Part shown: positions 39,230 to 47,000 of the stretch, in pieces | Numbering within the stretch: the stretch's first letter is position 1 | Layout: each line of letters opens with the position of its first letter | Assembly: GCF_020686945.1 (NCBI RefSeq) | Contig: NZ_JAJEPR010000013.1 | Coordinates: 1-64,000, forward strand | Origin: Limivivens faecihominis | GTDB lineage: Bacteria > Bacillota > Clostridia > Lachnospirales > Lachnospiraceae | Reading direction: 5' to 3' | DNA length: 64,000 nt | Notes under the pieces: model-generated | The model's database searches: none | Told to the model about the DNA's origin: nothing | What the model saw: only the letters and a program-made list of their open reading frames with translations | Program-made: the position numbers and the translations under genes

Positions 39230-39272
39230 ATTGCGTGAGCTGCTTTGCAGCGGAGCAATTCGTAGGTATAAT
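39230..39272 (+). promoter_or_regulatory. Conserved 43-nt leader hairpin motif, copy 1 (folC leader)
   Basis: ATTGCGTGAGCTGCTTTGCA followed by GCGGAGCAATTCGTAGGTAT. ATTGC pairs with GCAAT and GCTGC with GCAGC. Copy 2 at 60758-60800 (minus strand) is identical at 36 of 43 positions and also lies just after a -10 box and before a start codon. Its role is unknown. Confidence 0.6.
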
Positions 39273-39302
39273 CTAACCCTACAGAAAGAAAAGGTGACAA
39301 TT

Positions 39303-40607
39303 TTGAATTACACGGAAGCAGTTGAATATATATACAATATTCCCAAATTTACGACGAAAAACAAACCGGAGCACACGGTAGAATTTTTAAACCGTCTGGG
39401 CCATCCGGAGCGTTCGATGAAGATCATCCATGTGGCGGGGACCAACGGAAAAGGTTCCGTCTGTGCCTTCCTCTCCACGATGCTGACCGAGGCGGGAAAG
39501 CGGACAGCCCTCTTTACATCCCCCCATCTGGTGAAGATCAACGAGCGGTTCCAGATCAACAACGAGATGGTTTCCGATGAGGAATTTCTCTCCGCTTTTT
39601 TGAAGGTTCTCGATGTGGTAAAGGGCATGCAGGCGGACGGTCTTCCTCATCCGACCTACTTTGAACTGCTCTTCGGCGTGGCCATGATGCTCTTTGAGGA
39701 GCTGAAAGCCGAGTATGTGGTGCTGGAGACCGGCCTGGGCGGCCGCCTCGATGCCACCAACACCGTGGAGCATCCGCTGGCGACGGTCATCACGTCTATC
39801 AGCCTGGATCACACGGAGATCCTGGGCGATACCATCGAGAAGATTGCCTTTGAGAAGGCCGGCATCATCAAGCCCGGCGTGCCTGTGATCTATGACGGAA
39901 GTTCTCCCGAGGCCGAAAAAGTCATCCTCGCCCGAGCCAAAGAGTTGGGAAGCCCGGCTTATCCGGTCTATCCTTCCATGTGTGAAGTTTTCCTTAAGTC
40001 GGACAAAAGCATTGATTTTTACCTGAATTGTGGGTATTATGAACATACGGCTGTCGAGGTGCCCTATCTGGCAGACTACCAGATGATGAACAGTTCTCTG
40101 GCTCTTGTGGCGCTGGACACCATTGATAAAGACCATGAGATTTCTCTCAAAACCCGTCTTGCAGGCATCAGAAAGACCCGCTGGCAGGGACGCATGGAGA
40201 CCGTTATGCCCGGCGTGGTGCTGGACGGCGCTCACAATGCAGCCGGTGTAAAAGAGTTTGTCCGGACGGTGAAGGAGATCGAGGGAAGCCGCCGGGTGGT
40301 GATGCTTTTCGCTGCCGTTGTGGAGAAAAACTTTGAAACCATGATCGAGACCATCTGCCATGAGACTAACCTTTCCGCGGTTGTGGCCACCGAGATCAAA
40401 GGCGACCGGAATGTGCCCGCCGAGGATCTGGCAGCCATTTTCCGAAAATACACGGACGCTCCGGTGACAGCAGTCTCTGGGATCAGCGATGCTTTCGAGG
40501 AGGCCTTAAAAGAGAAAGAGGACGGCATGCTTTTCTGCGTGGGATCCCTCTATCTGGTGGGCGAGCTGAAGGCGATTCTGGCAGAGCGGAAAAAGAAGGA
40601 GTCATAA
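39303..40607 (+). CDS. folC: Folylpolyglutamate synthase/dihydrofolate synthase
   Basis: 434 residues. The Mur-ligase-like ATP loop VAGTNGKGSVCAF (near residue 43), TSPHLVKINERFQIN, ETGLGGRLDATN and SLDHTEILGDT are diagnostic of FolC, which adds glutamate to folates. The TTG start was chosen for its AAAGGTG site and for agreement with the usual FolC N-terminus (NYTEAVEYI); an upstream in-frame start would add 66 implausible residues covering the leader hairpin. A 50-residue protein gene begins at the stop. Confidence 0.9.
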   Translation: MNYTEAVEYIYNIPKFTTKNKPEHTVEFLNRLGHPERSMKIIHVAGTNGKGSVCAFLSTMLTEAGKRTALFTSPHLVKINERFQINNEMVSDEEFLSAFLKVLDVVKGMQADGLPHPTYFELLFGVAMMLFEELKAEYVVLETGLGGRLDATNTVEHPLATVITSISLDHTEILGDTIEKIAFEKAGIIKPGVPVIYDGSSPEAEKVILARAKELGSPAYPVYPSMCEVFLKSDKSIDFYLNCGYYEHTAVEVPYLADYQMMNSSLALVALDTIDKDHEISLKTRLAGIRKTRWQGRMETVMPGVVLDGAHNAAGVKEFVRTVKEIEGSRRVVMLFAAVVEKNFETMIETICHETNLSAVVATEIKGDRNVPAEDLAAIFRKYTDAPVTAVSGISDAFEEALKEKEDGMLFCVGSLYLVGELKAILAERKKKES

Positions 40608-40760
40608 ATGATCAATTACGAAGAAGAATTAAAGAAATTTCATCCGAGCCTTGATGTGAACGAGGCCGAGGATGCCATCTACAACAGAGATTTCACGGAT
40701 GTCACTGATATCTTGAAAGAACTGATCAACGATGAAAAGAAAAAGCGACAGAAATCATAA
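40608..40760 (+). CDS. Small conserved-looking hypothetical protein (50 residues)
   Basis: MINYEEELKKFHPSLDVNEA continues to an acidic and then lysine-rich tail. It is predicted helical and cytosolic, with no recognisable domain. The ATG directly follows the folC stop (TAAATG), with AAGAAGGAG as ribosome site, and the zinc-ribbon/TPR gene begins 9 nt after its end, so all three are likely co-transcribed. Function unknown. Confidence 0.7.
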   Translation: MINYEEELKKFHPSLDVNEAEDAIYNRDFTDVTDILKELINDEKKKRQKS

Positions 40761-40769
40761 GGGGAATTT

Positions 40770-42380
40770 ATGAGATGTATATACTGTGGAACTCCGCTGT
40801 CATCCATTGACTACTGTACGGGCTGTGGCGCTGATGTGACTCTCCAGAAGAGGATTGCGAGAATCTCAAACCTTCTTTATAATGAAGGACTTGAGAAAGC
40901 GCAGGTGCGGGACCTGTCAGGAGCCATTGCCTGTCTGAAACGGAGTCTGAAGTTCAACAAGGAAAACGTAGCAGCAAGGAACCTTCTGGGCCTTGTGTAT
41001 TTTGAGACCGGTGAGGTGGTATCTGCCTTAAGCGAGTGGGTCATCAGCAAAAATCTGAATGTGCCCGATAATGTGGCAGATGTGTACATAGCCAAGCTGC
41101 AGGCAAATAAAAACAAACTGGATACGATCAACCAGACCATCCGGAAATATAACCAGGCGCTTCTCTATTGCCGTCAGGACAATGAGGACATGGCTATGAT
41201 CCAGCTGAAAAAGGTTCTCGTCCAGAATCCGAAGTTCATCAAGGCCTATCACCTTCTGGCTCTTCTCTATCTGAAACGCCAGGAATATGAGAAGGCAAGA
41301 AAGCTTCTCAAGAAAGCGGCCTATATTGATAACACGAACACGACTACGCTTCGTTATCTGAAGGAAGTGGAGCTGGCAACGGGAATGTCCACGAGTCTGG
41401 AGACGAAGCACAAGAAGAAATACGCGAGAGAAGAGACCGTGAACCGGCTGACCGGAGCCACCACCTACATGAGCGGCAACGAGATGATCATTCAGCCGGC
41501 CACTTTCCGGGAGAGTTCGGCCGTGGCTACGTTCCTGAATATCTGCCTGGGACTGATCCTGGGCGGAGCGATTGTCTGGTTTCTCGCTGTTCCGGCCACC
41601 CGGCAGAGCGTCAACGCTTCTGCGAATAAACAGGTGACGGACGCCAACACGAAGATGGCCCAGCAGGTGGCGCAGGTTCAGGGCCTGGAGGACCAGATCG
41701 AGACCTACCAGAGCGAGGTGGAAGAGGCCAACAAGACCAGAGACGACGCTAACAAAAAAGTAGACTCCTATGACCAGCTTCTGAAAGCCACCCAGACCTA
41801 TCTGAGCGGGGATCAGTCCTCGGCGGCTTCCCAGCTTACGGAGGTGGACGGCGATTCCATGACCGGCGAGGGAGAAAAACTCTACACCAGTCTGAATACC
41901 CTGCTTCAGGACTATGTGTTTAATGAAGCTTACAATAAGGCGGGCACCGCTTACATGGCGGGAGATTATGCCACAGCGATCACCGAGTACACCAAGGCGG
42001 TGGCGGCAAATCCGGATTCCTTCGATGCCATCAATTATCTGGCATGGTCCTACAAAAATTCCGGGGACGCGGTCAACGCAGATAAGACCTTTAAAGAAGC
42101 ACTGCAGAAATTCCCGGCGAAGGCTTCCGAAATCCAGCCCTACATCACCAACGCCTCCTCAGGGACAACGACCCAGACGGCGGAGACGGATGCAGACGGA
42201 AATCCGATTGACCAGACCCAGGAAACAGATGCCAACGGGAATCCGATCGACCAGATAGCAGAGACAGACGCGGAGGGAAATCCGATCGATCAGACAGCAG
42301 AGACAGACGCGAACGGCAATCCCATCAGTCAGACCCAAGAGACGGATGCGAACGGCAACCCCGTCACCACGATCCAGTAA
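40770..42380 (+). CDS. Zinc-ribbon, TPR and membrane-segment protein with C-terminal 13-residue repeats
   Basis: 536 residues. An N-terminal double-CxxC zinc ribbon (CIYCGTPLSSIDYCTGCG) precedes TPR repeats (~30-200), a single membrane segment (ATFLNICLGLILGGAIVWFL, near 252-272), a coiled-coil stretch and a second TPR block (~380-445). The tail is five perfect-length 13-residue repeats (ETDANGNPIDQTQ type). The topology suggests a membrane scaffold with the repeat tail outside the cell. Function unknown; such proteins are often annotated only as TPR proteins. Confidence 0.75.
   Translation: MRCIYCGTPLSSIDYCTGCGADVTLQKRIARISNLLYNEGLEKAQVRDLSGAIACLKRSLKFNKENVAARNLLGLVYFETGEVVSALSEWVISKNLNVPDNVADVYIAKLQANKNKLDTINQTIRKYNQALLYCRQDNEDMAMIQLKKVLVQNPKFIKAYHLLALLYLKRQEYEKARKLLKKAAYIDNTNTTTLRYLKEVELATGMSTSLETKHKKKYAREETVNRLTGATTYMSGNEMIIQPATFRESSAVATFLNICLGLILGGAIVWFLAVPATRQSVNASANKQVTDANTKMAQQVAQVQGLEDQIETYQSEVEEANKTRDDANKKVDSYDQLLKATQTYLSGDQSSAASQLTEVDGDSMTGEGEKLYTSLNTLLQDYVFNEAYNKAGTAYMAGDYATAITEYTKAVAANPDSFDAINYLAWSYKNSGDAVNADKTFKEALQKFPAKASEIQPYITNASSGTTTQTAETDADGNPIDQTQETDANGNPIDQIAETDAEGNPIDQTAETDANGNPISQTQETDANGNPVTTIQ
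42183..42377 (+). repeat. Five tandem 39-bp repeats encoding ETDxxGNPIxQxx
   Basis: Five in-frame 39-bp units encode ETDADGNPIDQTQ, ETDANGNPIDQIA, ETDAEGNPIDQTA, ETDANGNPISQTQ and ETDANGNPVTTIQ. DNA similarity between units makes copy number likely to vary between strains. Confidence 0.95.
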
Positions 42381-42404
42381 ACAAAAAGAGAAACCTCGGA
42401 GCAG

Positions 42405-42437
42405 AGGACGTATGGAAAAATCCATGCGTCCTTTTTC
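42405..42437 (+). terminator. Terminator before the sporulation operon
   Basis: A 12-bp stem, AGGACGTATGGA with TCCATGCGTCCT (one wobble), is followed by TTTTT. Confidence 0.8.
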
Positions 42438-42479
42438 TATGGAAAAAATGTCATTTTAAAAGGAAGGAGCCGAAAGAGA

Positions 42480-42815
42480 ATGGAGAAAATTTTTGTGATT
42501 AAAGGAACAAATCTGACGATCCATATGCCAAAGGAGCTGGATCATCACAACGCGGAGGAGATCAAACGGGAGGCAGACCGCCTGCTTGGAACGAGAAATA
42601 TCCGGAGCATCATTTTTGATTTCGAGAAGACCAGCTTTATGGACAGCTCCGGCATCGGCATGATTATGGGGCGTTACAAAAACATCCGCTTCGCCGGGGG
42701 AACGGTGCTGGCGGTACGGGTCAACGAGCGCATCCGCCGGATTCTGACTCTCTCCGGCGTCTACAAGTACATCGATATCTATGAGGATTTGCCGAAACAT
42801 TCGGAAGTATTTTGA
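42480..42815 (+). CDS. spoIIAA: Anti-sigma F factor antagonist SpoIIAA
   Basis: 111-residue STAS-domain protein with the phosphorylation site FMDSSGIGM (Ser near residue 58). Dephosphorylated SpoIIAA binds SpoIIAB and frees sigma F in the forespore. It heads the classic order spoIIAA-spoIIAB-sigF. A GGAAGGAGC site precedes the ATG. Expression in other spore formers depends on sigma H; no convincing sigma-H promoter could be picked here. Confidence 0.93.
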   Translation: MEKIFVIKGTNLTIHMPKELDHHNAEEIKREADRLLGTRNIRSIIFDFEKTSFMDSSGIGMIMGRYKNIRFAGGTVLAVRVNERIRRILTLSGVYKYIDIYEDLPKHSEVF

Positions 42816-42827
42816 GGAGGAAAAAAG

Positions 42828-43274
42828 ATGGAGTATGAAAACAGAATGAAACTGGAATTTGACAGCCGGTCTGCAAACGAGGGATTTGCCCGGGTGGCGG
42901 TGGCCGCTTTTTTGAGCCAGATGAATCCGACCCTTGAGGAGGTGGCGGACGTGAAGACTGCCCTTTCCGAGGCCGTGACCAACTGTGTGGTCCACGCCTA
43001 CGAGGGAAAGGTGGAAAAAATCACCGTGGAGTGCATGATCCGCGGCCAGGAGCTGACGGTTCTTGTGGAGGACAAAGGCTGCGGCATTGCGGACGTCCGT
43101 CAGGCCATGGAGCCGCTTTTCACGACAAAGCCGGATTCCGAGCGCTGCGGCATGGGCTTTGCCTTTATGGAGGCTTTCATGGATTCCGTGGAGGTGGAGT
43201 CAAAGCCCGGCGAGGGCACGAAAGTGGAGATGAGAAAAAAGATCGGAAGAATTCTGAATAAATTTGAACAGTGA
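42828..43274 (+). CDS. spoIIAB: Anti-sigma F factor / serine kinase SpoIIAB
   Basis: 148-residue GHKL ATPase: N box SEAVTNCVVHAYEG, G1 DKGCGIADV, G2 GMGFAFMEAF. It binds sigma F and phosphorylates SpoIIAA. A GAGGAGG site lies 12 nt after spoIIAA, and its end sits 10 nt before sigF. Family length and order are standard. Confidence 0.93.
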   Translation: MEYENRMKLEFDSRSANEGFARVAVAAFLSQMNPTLEEVADVKTALSEAVTNCVVHAYEGKVEKITVECMIRGQELTVLVEDKGCGIADVRQAMEPLFTTKPDSERCGMGFAFMEAFMDSVEVESKPGEGTKVEMRKKIGRILNKFEQ

Positions 43275-43284
43275 AAGGAAGCCT

Positions 43285-44001
43285 ATGGAACGAACCCTGG
43301 CGTTAATCGCAAAAGCACACCAAGGGGATAAAGAGGCGAGAAATACACTGGTAGAGGAAAACATCGGCCTGGTCTACACCATTGTACGGCGATTCTTAGG
43401 CCGGGGTATCGAGATGGAGGATCTGGTGCAGATCGGGAGCATCGGTCTTATCAAGGCCATCGACAAGTTTGACCTGAGTTTTGAGGTCCGTTTTTCAACC
43501 TATGCAGTGCCGATGATAGCCGGAGAGATCAAAAGATTTCTCCGGGACGACGGCATGATCAAGGTGAGCCGGAGCCTGAAAGAAAATGCCCTGAAGGTCT
43601 TTACGGCCCGGGAACGGCTGGAAAAACGCCTCGGGAGGGAACCGGCCATGCAGGAGCTCTCGGAGGAGACCGGGCTTTCCGGCGAGGACATCGTCATGGC
43701 GATAGAATCAGCCACGGAGGTGGATTCCATCTACCGGACGATCTATCAGGGGGACGGAAATGCGATTTCCCTGGCGGACCGGCTGGAGGAGAAGGACAAT
43801 CCTAATGAGCGGCTGTTGGATCATATGGTGCTGCAGGAGGTGATGGCGACCCTCGAGGAGAGGGAAAAACGCCTGATTGAGATGCGCTATTTTGAGGAGA
43901 AGACCCAGAATCAGGTGGCGGCGGCCCTCTCGATGACCCAGGTCCAGGTCTCCCGGATGGAAAAAAAGATACTGAAAAAAATGCGGGGAAGGTTTTTCTG
44001 A
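43285..44001 (+). CDS. sigF: Sporulation RNA polymerase sigma-F factor
   Basis: 238 residues with sigma-70 region 2 (EDLVQIGSIGLIKAIDKFD, STYAVPMIAGEIKRFLRDDG), region 3 and region 4 helix-turn-helix (QNQVAAALSMTQVQVSRMEK). It directs early forespore genes. The ATG follows AAAGGAAG; a TTG upstream in frame lies inside spoIIAB. The spoVA genes follow after 59 nt. Confidence 0.93.
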   Translation: MERTLALIAKAHQGDKEARNTLVEENIGLVYTIVRRFLGRGIEMEDLVQIGSIGLIKAIDKFDLSFEVRFSTYAVPMIAGEIKRFLRDDGMIKVSRSLKENALKVFTARERLEKRLGREPAMQELSEETGLSGEDIVMAIESATEVDSIYRTIYQGDGNAISLADRLEEKDNPNERLLDHMVLQEVMATLEEREKRLIEMRYFEEKTQNQVAAALSMTQVQVSRMEKKILKKMRGRFF

Positions 44002-44060
44002 TTCCCCGTATATTTTTTGCTCAGAACGGCACAATAATCTCCAAAAGGGAGGTGTTTTGC

Positions 44061-44684
44061 ATGAGCGGGACCGTTTATCTGAAGCTTGAAAAAAATGTGC
44101 AGATCCACAGCCGCATCGTTTCCTTCAAAGACATTGCCCAGATTGTGGCCGATGACAGCGCCCTGGAAAATAAGATCAGGGTGCTGAAGCTTCCTCCGGA
44201 CACGGTGCAGGGGCCGGGCCGCTATCCGGTCTCGGTGATGACGCTGATTGAGTTGATTCAGCAGGAATTTCCCGGAATCGAAGTCAACAACATCGGCGAG
44301 GCGGACTTTATCCTGACGCTTGAAAAAAAGAAACAGCCCGGGGGCCTGTATGCCTGGTGCAAGACCGCGCTGGTGGCGCTCATCGCTTTTTTCGGGGCGG
44401 CCTTTGCCATCATGACCTTCAATAACGATGTGGATATTCCGAAGCTCTTTGGCCAGCTCTACGAACAGTTCACCGGGCGGCCCTCCAATGGTTTTACGAT
44501 TCTCGAAGTGACCTATTCCATCGGCATCGGCCTGGGTGTGCTGATCTTTTTCAATCATTTTATGGGGAAAAAGCTGACTGCGGACCCGACGCCCATGGAG
44601 GTGGAGATGCGGGCATATGAGGATCAGGTGGATACCACGGTTCTGGAGGCAAGCAGGAGAGCACCGAAGGGAGAAAAGAAGTGA
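44061..44684 (+). CDS. spoVAA: Stage V sporulation protein AA
   Basis: 207 residues. The N-terminal BON-like domain (VYLKLEKNVQIHS, VTV-like DIAQIVADD) is followed by two membrane segments (LVALIAFFGAAFAIMTF and the VTYSIGIGLGVLIFF region). SpoVAA belongs to the inner-membrane channel that moves calcium dipicolinate into the spore and out on germination. The ATG was chosen for AAAAGGGAGGTG 8 nt upstream. It overlaps spoVAB. Confidence 0.85.
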   Translation: MSGTVYLKLEKNVQIHSRIVSFKDIAQIVADDSALENKIRVLKLPPDTVQGPGRYPVSVMTLIELIQQEFPGIEVNNIGEADFILTLEKKKQPGGLYAWCKTALVALIAFFGAAFAIMTFNNDVDIPKLFGQLYEQFTGRPSNGFTILEVTYSIGIGLGVLIFFNHFMGKKLTADPTPMEVEMRAYEDQVDTTVLEASRRAPKGEKK

Positions 44685-45094
44685 AGGAACAGATTTTTCT
44701 GGGGGTCATTGGGTTTTCAGGCGGCCTGGTGATCGCAGGCGGCGTCATTGCCCTGATGGTGGGCCTGGGTGTCATCACCCGCTTTATCGGGATCAGCCAT
44801 ACGGCCAAACATGTGCGGATTTTTGAAGATGCGATTCTTCTGGGCTCGGTCTTCGGGACGTTGATGACGGTCTATCAGCCCACGATTCCGCTGGATGCGG
44901 CGGGGCTTGCGGTGCTGGGACTTTTCTCCGGGATTTTTGTGGGAGGCTGGATTCTGGCGCTGGCGGAGATCGTCAACATTTTCCCGATTTTGACCCGCCG
45001 CATCGGTCTCACCAAAGGCTTAAGCCTTGTGGTCATCGCGATCGCCCTGGGAAAAATGAGCGGAAGCCTGATACATTTTTACTTCAGATGGTAA
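44681..45094 (+). CDS. spoVAB: Stage V sporulation protein AB
   Basis: 137-residue, four-segment membrane protein (GVIGFSGGLVIAGGVIALMV, GLAVLGLFSGIFVGGWILAL, GLTKGLSLVVIAIALGKM) matching SpoVAB. It starts with GTG overlapping spoVAA, and spoVAC follows after 15 nt with its own GAAGGAGG. Confidence 0.85.
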   Translation: MKEQIFLGVIGFSGGLVIAGGVIALMVGLGVITRFIGISHTAKHVRIFEDAILLGSVFGTLMTVYQPTIPLDAAGLAVLGLFSGIFVGGWILALAEIVNIFPILTRRIGLTKGLSLVVIAIALGKMSGSLIHFYFRW

Positions 45095-45109
45095 GAAGGA
45101 GGTCTTAAC

Positions 45110-45568
45110 GTGGACAAAAACGAACAGAAAAAGCAGCAGTACAACGATTATGTGGAACAGATCACGCCGAAGCATAACCTTCTCAAAAATATGCTCTGTG
45201 CCTTTCTGGTGGGGGGCCTGATCTGCGTCCTGGGACAGGTGATTTTAAATATCTGCGGAAATTTAGGGCTTGATAAAGACGCTTCGGGAAGCTGGTGTTC
45301 CCTGCTTCTCGTGCTTCTGAGCGTGGTCCTCACGGGCTTTAATATTTACCCGAAGATCGCCAAATTCGGCGGGGCCGGGACTCTGGTGCCGATCACGGGC
45401 TTTGCCAACTCCGTGGCGGCTCCGGCCATCGAGTACCAGAAGGAAGGCCAGGTTTTCGGTATCGGCTGCAAGATTTTTACGATTGCAGGGCCGGTGATTC
45501 TCTACGGCATCATCATGAGCTGGGCTCTGGGGCTGCTCTATTGGGCCTGGAGCTTCCTGAGAGCATAA
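45110..45568 (+). CDS. spoVAC: Stage V sporulation protein AC
   Basis: 152-residue membrane protein; the AFLVGGLICVLGQ start of the membrane region and GGAGTLVPITGFANSVAAPA are diagnostic of SpoVAC, the mechanosensitive-type channel component for dipicolinate. It starts with GTG after AGAAGGAGG. Confidence 0.93.
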   Translation: MDKNEQKKQQYNDYVEQITPKHNLLKNMLCAFLVGGLICVLGQVILNICGNLGLDKDASGSWCSLLLVLLSVVLTGFNIYPKIAKFGGAGTLVPITGFANSVAAPAIEYQKEGQVFGIGCKIFTIAGPVILYGIIMSWALGLLYWAWSFLRA

Positions 45569-45580
45569 GGAGGCAGAAAG

Positions 45581-46591
45581 ATGGAAAAAACAGTGGGAAA
45601 ACAGAGCATCCGCTTTGAGGAGGCAATACATCTCATCAGCGCCGCCAGCATCGCGGGGAAAAAAGAAGGGGAAGGCCCCTTGGGAAAACTGTTTGATAAG
45701 ATCTCGGCGGATCCCTGCTTCGGGATGGAGACCTGGGAGAAGGCGGAGAGCGCCATGCAGCGGTCTGCCGTGGAGACTGCCCTTGAAAAGGCGGAAATGG
45801 AGTCGAAAGCGGTACGTTTCCTTTTTGGAGGGGATCTTCTGGGTCAGCTCATTGCCACCTCCTTCGGGGCGGAAGAGCTGGGGATTCCTTTTTTCGGCCT
45901 CTACGGGGCCTGCTCCACCTGCGGAGAGTCCCTGGCCCTGGCGGCTATGACTGTGGCGGCGGGCTTCGGCGATCCGGTGATGGCCGTCACCAGCAGCCAT
46001 TTCGGCGGGGCAGAAAAGCAGTTCCGTTTTCCGCTGGAGTACGGAAACCAGCGGCCGCTGTCTGCCACCTGGACAGTGACCGGGGCGGGCGCTTTTCTTC
46101 TGAGCAAAAAAGGAGGCAGGGTGCGGATCCCCGAAGTGACGATCGGAAAGGTTGTGGATTACGGCGTCAAGGATTCTCTTAATATGGGGGCCTGCATGGC
46201 TCCGGCGGCTGCGGACACGATCGAGAGAAACTTAGAAGATCTCGGGCGGGAGCCGGAGGACTACGACCGGATCATCACCGGGGATCTCGGCTATGTGGGA
46301 AAACAGATTCTGCTGGACCTGTTGAAAGGAAGAGGCATCGATATCAAGGAGCAGCATATGGACTGCGGCATCGAGATTTTCGACAGGGAGAGCCAGGACA
46401 CCCATTCCGGAGGAAGCGGCTGCGGCTGTTCCGCCGTGACCCTGGCGGCCTTGATTCTGCCAAAACTCACCTCCGGAGAGTGGAAACGGGTGCTTTTCGT
46501 GCCGACAGGCGCCCTTCTCTCCACCGTGAGCTACAACGAGGGCCAGAGCGTGCCGGGCATCGCCCATGGCGTGGTGCTGGAGCATTGTTAG
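45581..46591 (+). CDS. spoVAD: Stage V sporulation protein AD
   Basis: 336-residue thiolase-fold protein without thiolase chemistry, the dipicolinate-binding member of the SpoVA complex. Typical blocks: GACSTCGESLALAAMTVAAG, VTSSHFGGAEKQFR, WTVTGAGAFLL and HSGGSGCGCSA. Located between spoVAC and spoVAE with 12-nt gaps. Confidence 0.93.
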   Translation: MEKTVGKQSIRFEEAIHLISAASIAGKKEGEGPLGKLFDKISADPCFGMETWEKAESAMQRSAVETALEKAEMESKAVRFLFGGDLLGQLIATSFGAEELGIPFFGLYGACSTCGESLALAAMTVAAGFGDPVMAVTSSHFGGAEKQFRFPLEYGNQRPLSATWTVTGAGAFLLSKKGGRVRIPEVTIGKVVDYGVKDSLNMGACMAPAAADTIERNLEDLGREPEDYDRIITGDLGYVGKQILLDLLKGRGIDIKEQHMDCGIEIFDRESQDTHSGGSGCGCSAVTLAALILPKLTSGEWKRVLFVPTGALLSTVSYNEGQSVPGIAHGVVLEHC

Positions 46592-46602
46592 GAGGAAAAA
46601 AT

Positions 46603-46959
46603 ATGGACTATCTGAATGCATTCTGGGTGGGCGGCCTGATCTGCGCGCTGGTGCAGATCCTTCTGGACCGGACGAAGCTGATGCCGGGCCGGGTCATGGT
46701 GATGCTGGTCTGTTCCGGGGCGGTCTTAGGCTTCCTGGGGATCTATGAGCCCTTTCGGGATTTCGCCGGAGCCGGGGCGGGAGTACCGCTTCTGGGCTTC
46801 GGAAACACGCTCTATCAGGGCATCCGAAAAGCCGTGGATGAGGATGGTTTCCTGGGGCTTTTCATGGGAGGCTTCACGGCCAGCGCCGTGGGAATTTCCG
46901 CCGCGCTGATCTTTTCCTATCTTGCAAGTCTCATTTTCCAGCCGAAAATGAAGGAGTGA
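46603..46959 (+). CDS. spoVAE: Stage V sporulation protein AE (SpoVAEb type)
   Basis: 118 residues with the SpoVAC-like pattern FWVGGLICALVQILLD and GAGAGVPLLGFGNTLYQG, the small SpoVAEb form that pairs with SpoVAC. GGAGGAAAAAAT precedes the ATG. It ends the spoVA operon; no spoVAF gene follows. Confidence 0.9.
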   Translation: MDYLNAFWVGGLICALVQILLDRTKLMPGRVMVMLVCSGAVLGFLGIYEPFRDFAGAGAGVPLLGFGNTLYQGIRKAVDEDGFLGLFMGGFTASAVGISAALIFSYLASLIFQPKMKE

Positions 46960-46964
46960 GACAA

Positions 46965-47000
46965 AAAAGCCGCAGGACCGATCGTGATCCTGCGGTATTT
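46965..47000. terminator. Bidirectional terminator between spoVAE and the symporter gene
   Basis: CCGCAGGA (46970-46977) pairs with TCCTGCGG (46988-46995). An A run precedes and TATTTT follows, so it can serve both converging genes. Confidence 0.75.

Noticed and set aside
42183..42377. CRISPR-like repeat array
   Set aside because: The 39-bp units are contiguous, in frame and without spacers; they encode a protein repeat.
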